Below are positions 7,333 to 9,353 of a stretch of DNA of 9,353 nucleotides, in pieces. Source of the DNA: Lentisphaerota bacterium (GTDB lineage: Bacteria > Verrucomicrobiota > Kiritimatiellia > RFP12 > UBA1067); the NCBI GenBank assembly GCA_015061765.1, contig SUVZ01000125.1, forward strand, positions 1-9,353, written 5' to 3'. The position numbers and the translations under genes are program-made. The notes under the pieces are model-generated. The model was not told the origin of the DNA. It searched no databases and saw only the letters and a program-made list of their open reading frames with translations. Numbering within the stretch: the first letter of the stretch is position 1; each line of letters begins with the position of its first letter.

Positions 7333-7348
7333 AAAATTCATAACAATA

Positions 7349-7424
7349 CTGGGGCGTTGCCCCAGCCCCCATCAGGGGAGCTCGCTCCCCTGAACCCCAG
7401 ACGCGCGGCCGAATACGTCCGCGC
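7349..7424. repeat. REP-like cluster of palindromes
   Basis: Three adjacent inverted repeats: CTGGGGC (7349-7355) with GCCCCAG (7359-7365), loop GTT; CAGGGGAGC (7373-7381) with GCTCCCCTG (7384-7392); and GCGCGG (7403-7408) with CCGCGC (7419-7424). CCCCAG recurs at 7395-7400 and can also pair with CTGGGG at 7349-7354, giving a cruciform-like three-way arrangement. The form is that of intergenic REP-type elements found in many copies per genome. That it is multicopy here is inference. It lies directly beside the IS110 element, and known IS110 members such as IS621 target REP sequences. Confidence 0.6.
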
Positions 7425-7713
7425 TATCCGCGTTTATGCTCTACGAACGCTTCAAAAAAGGATTTTTCACATTTCCCCCTTGACGCAATACATACTTGAC
7501 CCTTTTGTCCCCTCTTTTGTCCCCTTTGCCTCCTTTTGCCCCCCGGATGATTCCGCCGCAGGCGCGTATGAGATCTCAAATCGATTCCAGCTCGTTGTTC
7601 ACCGCGGCATCATATCATTTTGCCGATCGTCTCACGGTTTCGGGTTTTTCAGCATGACCGTTTTTGGACGAGGTTGACTGTAAGAAAGTTGATATGTCAT
7701 TTGCGTATGCGAT
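7425..7713. other. Non-coding stretch with C/T-rich direct repeats
   Basis: No gene supported. Between 7471 and 7544 the plus strand is strongly pyrimidine-rich. TTTTGTCCCC occurs at 7503-7512 and 7515-7524, with a related TTTTGCCCCCC at 7534-7544. CTTGAC occurs twice, at 7479-7484 and 7495-7500. From 7545 to about 7670 I see nothing recognisable; the reading frames crossing it have no start with a ribosome binding site and no family motif. Confidence 0.45.
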
Positions 7714-7719
7714 ATGACA
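7691..7719. promoter_or_regulatory. Direct repeat upstream of transporter, possible operator
   Basis: GATATGTCA (7691-7699) and GATATGACA (7711-7719) are near-identical and start exactly 20 bp apart, about two helical turns. TGTCAT at 7695-7700 and ATGACA at 7714-7719 also form an inverted repeat. The pair lies just upstream of the sugar-porter start, where a substrate-responsive regulator could bind. Upstream -35 candidates are TTGACT (7674-7679) and TTGATA (7689-7694). The regulator is unknown. Confidence 0.3.
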
Positions 7720-7740
7720 GAAGTGATAAAATCGGGGTAT

Positions 7741-9099
7741 ATGAACAAACGTCTTTTCTACATTGTTGCCGTAGCATCCCTTGGCGGTTTTCTTTTCGGG
7801 TTCGATTCCGGCGTAATCTCCGGATGTGAGAAGGCCATTCAAAGCGAATTCAACCTTTCGCCGTTTTGGCATGGGTTTATCATATCCGGTGCGCTGATAG
7901 GTACGGTCATCGGCGTTTTTACGGCGGGGCGGCCTTCGGACTTATGGGGGCGGAAGCCCACGCTTTGGCTGATGGCGGTTCTCTTCCTTGTTTCAGCGGT
8001 CGGTTGCGCATTTACGCCGTTCGATGCGGGATGGGGTCCTCACCTGCTGGGATGGTTCCGCTTTATCGGAGGGCTTGCCATCGGCGGCGTTTCGGTAGTC
8101 GTTCCGCTCTACATTGTTGAGGTTTCCCCCGGCAGATACCGTGGACGTCTTGTGGCCATGAATCAGTTCAACATCGTGCTTGGAATTCTTGTGTCGTTCG
8201 TGTCGAATTATCTTGTGGCGCGGTTTATGCCGAATGTCGATCCCCGTATCGTTTGGCGTGTCATGCTTGGAGTGGAATGTCTGCCGATCGCGCTTTTTAT
8301 GGCGCTTCTTGCGACGATCCCTGAGTCCCCTCGCTGGCTCGTGCGTACGGGACGTTTCGGTGATGCCTGCGGAGTACTTGAGAGCATCGGATATCCGCAG
8401 GTGGAGCAGACGCTGTCGGAAATTACCGAGTCTTTGAAGTCTGCAGCCGGTGGAGTTGAGGTTGCTCTTTTTCAGCGGCGGTATCTAAAGCCGATAATGC
8501 TCGCTTTTCTCATTGCATTTTTCAATCAGGTTTCGGGCATAAACGCCATCAATTATTATGCGCCGCGCATCTTTCAGATGATTTTCGGCGAGGGGAGCGA
8601 ATTGGCCGCTCTTGCCGGAACTATAGGAGTGGGCGCGGTCAATCTCATTTTCACAATGTTGGCGTTTCTCGTGATTGACCGTTTCGGACGTCGTGCGATG
8701 ATCATTGGCGGCTCTGCGATGATGATTGCCATGCACGGACTTGTCGCCTGGCAGCTGTCGCTCTCTTCGCCGAATGCGGCGATCGCGGTTTTCGGCATAC
8801 TTGGTTTCATCGCTTTCTTCGGAATCTCTTCCGGCGCTGTCATATGGGTGTACATCAGCGAAGTGTTCCCGAACGTGGTGCGCGCGAAAGGACAGGCTTT
8901 CGGGTGTTTCATTCACTGGTTCATGTGCACGGTTATTTCGTGGGCGTTTCCGGTTGTCGCGGAGGACGCTGGCATGTGGGCATTCGCGTTCTTTGCGCTG
9001 ATGATGGCAGTGCAGCTTGTATGGGCGGTATTTTTCATGCCGGAAACTAAAGGCGGCACCATTGAAGATATGGAGGCGAGGTTGGGGGTTAGTCGTTAG
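7741..9099 (+). CDS. MFS sugar porter (sugar:proton symporter family)
   Basis: Inner-membrane 12-helix transporter of the sugar porter family, which includes XylE, GalP and GLUTs; probably imports a monosaccharide with protons. From the ATG at 7741 it is 452 aa. Family motifs run in order: GGFLFGFDSGVISG (15-28), GRPSDLWGRKP (63-73), RFIGGLAIGG, EVSPGRYRGR, PESPRWL (194-200) ending the N-half, QVSGINAINYY (263-273), DRFGRR (313-318), SEVFPNVVRAKG (373-384) and PETKG (434-438). Relative to XylE, N262 replaces the first Gln of its QQ pair, Q263 and N268 are kept, and S364 sits where XylE has W392. The substrate is therefore open. The frame also has an ATG at 7714; the 7741 start better matches family N-termini but has only GGGG three bases upstream, and TAAAAT at 7727-7732 suggests an almost leaderless message. 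The last codons fall in a heptamer repeat. Confidence 0.92.
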   Translation: MNKRLFYIVAVASLGGFLFGFDSGVISGCEKAIQSEFNLSPFWHGFIISGALIGTVIGVFTAGRPSDLWGRKPTLWLMAVLFLVSAVGCAFTPFDAGWGPHLLGWFRFIGGLAIGGVSVVVPLYIVEVSPGRYRGRLVAMNQFNIVLGILVSFVSNYLVARFMPNVDPRIVWRVMLGVECLPIALFMALLATIPESPRWLVRTGRFGDACGVLESIGYPQVEQTLSEITESLKSAAGGVEVALFQRRYLKPIMLAFLIAFFNQVSGINAINYYAPRIFQMIFGEGSELAALAGTIGVGAVNLIFTMLAFLVIDRFGRRAMIIGGSAMMIAMHGLVAWQLSLSSPNAAIAVFGILGFIAFFGISSGAVIWVYISEVFPNVVRAKGQAFGCFIHWFMCTVISWAFPVVAEDAGMWAFAFFALMMAVQLVWAVFFMPETKGGTIEDMEARLGVSR

Positions 9100-9106
9100 T
9101 GATTAG
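9086..9106 (+). repeat. Degenerate heptamer repeat at the transporter stop codon
   Basis: Three consecutive near-identical heptamers can be read: GGGTTAG, TCGTTAG, TGATTAG, with approximate consensus TNGTTAG. They span the last four codons (GVSR) and the stop codon TAG at 9097-9099 of the sugar porter. The unit length matches the repeat inside ileS, but the consensus differs (GTTAGTG-like rather than GTGAAGA-like). The true C-terminus before repeat expansion was probably slightly different. Confidence 0.45.
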
Positions 9107-9133
9107 GTCGGTTGATTGAGAGGAGAATGAAGG

Positions 9134-9353
9134 ATGACAGAAAGAATAAAGAGCTTGTTGGATAGAACGTTTGACAAAGAGCAGCGGATCTTTCGTCGCG
9201 ATGTCGACTGGAAAGCGCTTCTTGATCGCTTTATCCGTGAAGGTGTCGGTGATATGGAGCGCGCCAGAATCGGTCTTCAGGAGATGCTGAAAGCTGAGAC
9301 TCCCGCGTTTATGGACGGTGAGCGTATAGCGTTCCTGCGGACTGTGAAGCAGA
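9134..9353 (+). CDS. Probable glycyl radical enzyme (PFL-like), 5' part
   Basis: Open to the window edge; 73 complete codons visible. The start ATG at 9134 has AGGAG at 9121-9125 with an 8-nt spacer and lies 34 nt after the sugar-porter stop, so the two genes probably form one transcript. The visible N-terminus (MTERIKSLLDRTF, then VDWKALLDRFIREG and DMERARIGLQEMLKAETP) ends in GERIAFLRTVKQ. An E(K/R)IAxLRTV segment after a helical stretch is how several pyruvate formate-lyase-family glycyl radical enzymes begin, as I recall them. The catalytic cysteine and glycyl radical loop would lie far outside the window, so substrate cannot be judged. An oxygen-sensitive enzyme here would fit an anaerobe. 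A different helical protein is not excluded. Confidence 0.5.
   Translation, partial: MTERIKSLLDRTFDKEQRIFRRDVDWKALLDRFIREGVGDMERARIGLQEMLKAETPAFMDGERIAFLRTVKQ

Larger units (their letters stand above)
5640..7348 (+). mobile_element. IS110-family insertion sequence (ends approximate)
   Basis: A DEDD-type IS110 transposase gene with about 400 nt of non-coding sequence on its left and a short right side, placed between ileS and an unrelated transporter gene. A long left end and short right end is the IS110-group (not IS1111-group) layout. IS110 elements usually lack terminal inverted repeats and large target duplications, so ends cannot be read off directly; a 2-nt core such as CT is the usual only mark. 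The left end probably lies between the ileS stop (5619) and about 5760. The right end probably lies between the transposase stop (7291) and the palindromic cluster beginning at 7349, or inside that cluster or slightly beyond. Confidence 0.7.

Noticed and set aside
5894..7372. 492-codon open frame on the minus strand across the transposase
   Set aside because: It mirrors the codon pattern of the intact transposase on the plus strand, has no recognisable domain, and no plausible ribosome binding site.
7349..7544. CRISPR array from repeated short units
   Set aside because: Units are palindromic or low-complexity, unevenly spaced, without regular spacers or cas genes.
7285..7677. 130-codon plus-strand open frame after the transposase
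   Set aside because: It crosses the palindromes and C/T-rich repeats, starts inside the transposase, and its product has no motif.

Overview
The window is a bacterial chromosome segment of roughly 55-60 % GC in which every confidently called gene reads rightwards. Order: pyrF, thrC, ileS, an IS110-family insertion sequence, a sugar-porter MFS gene, and the 5' end of a probable glycyl radical enzyme. The isoleucyl-tRNA synthetase is of the eukaryote-like type 2. With the strict -10 boxes (TATAAT), a putative glycyl radical enzyme (anaerobe) and degenerate heptamer repeats, this suggests a host- or sediment-associated anaerobe. Verrucomicrobiota/Kiritimatiellota or a relative is my guess, at low confidence; no rRNA or other decisive marker is present.

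Region by region: 1-118 is an edge fragment of unresolved coding status, ending at an extended -10 promoter for pyrF. pyrF (UMP synthesis) and thrC (threonine synthesis) are 44 bp apart and may be co-transcribed. A strong hairpin terminator follows thrC, and its T-run doubles as the -35 of the ileS promoter. ileS (about 1,034 codons) carries an in-frame run of a degenerate 7-bp tandem repeat just before its editing-domain motif.

5620-7348 is the mobile part. About 400 nt of non-coding, hairpin-rich sequence precedes a 423-aa DEDD/serine IS110 transposase. This matches the IS110-group arrangement in which the long left end encodes a bridge RNA. The most interesting internal structure is a pair of similar stem-loops 40 nt apart, both presenting AGGGTC in the loop, enclosed by a possible long-range stem. 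Immediately downstream lies a REP-like cluster of palindromes (7349-7424) and a C/T-rich direct repeat. The exact IS ends could not be fixed by eye.

7741-9353 looks like a catabolic operon: a 12-TM sugar transporter followed 34 nt later by a probable pyruvate-formate-lyase-like glycyl radical enzyme cut by the window edge. The transporter's stop codon lies inside another degenerate heptamer run. No CRISPR array, tRNA or rRNA was seen.
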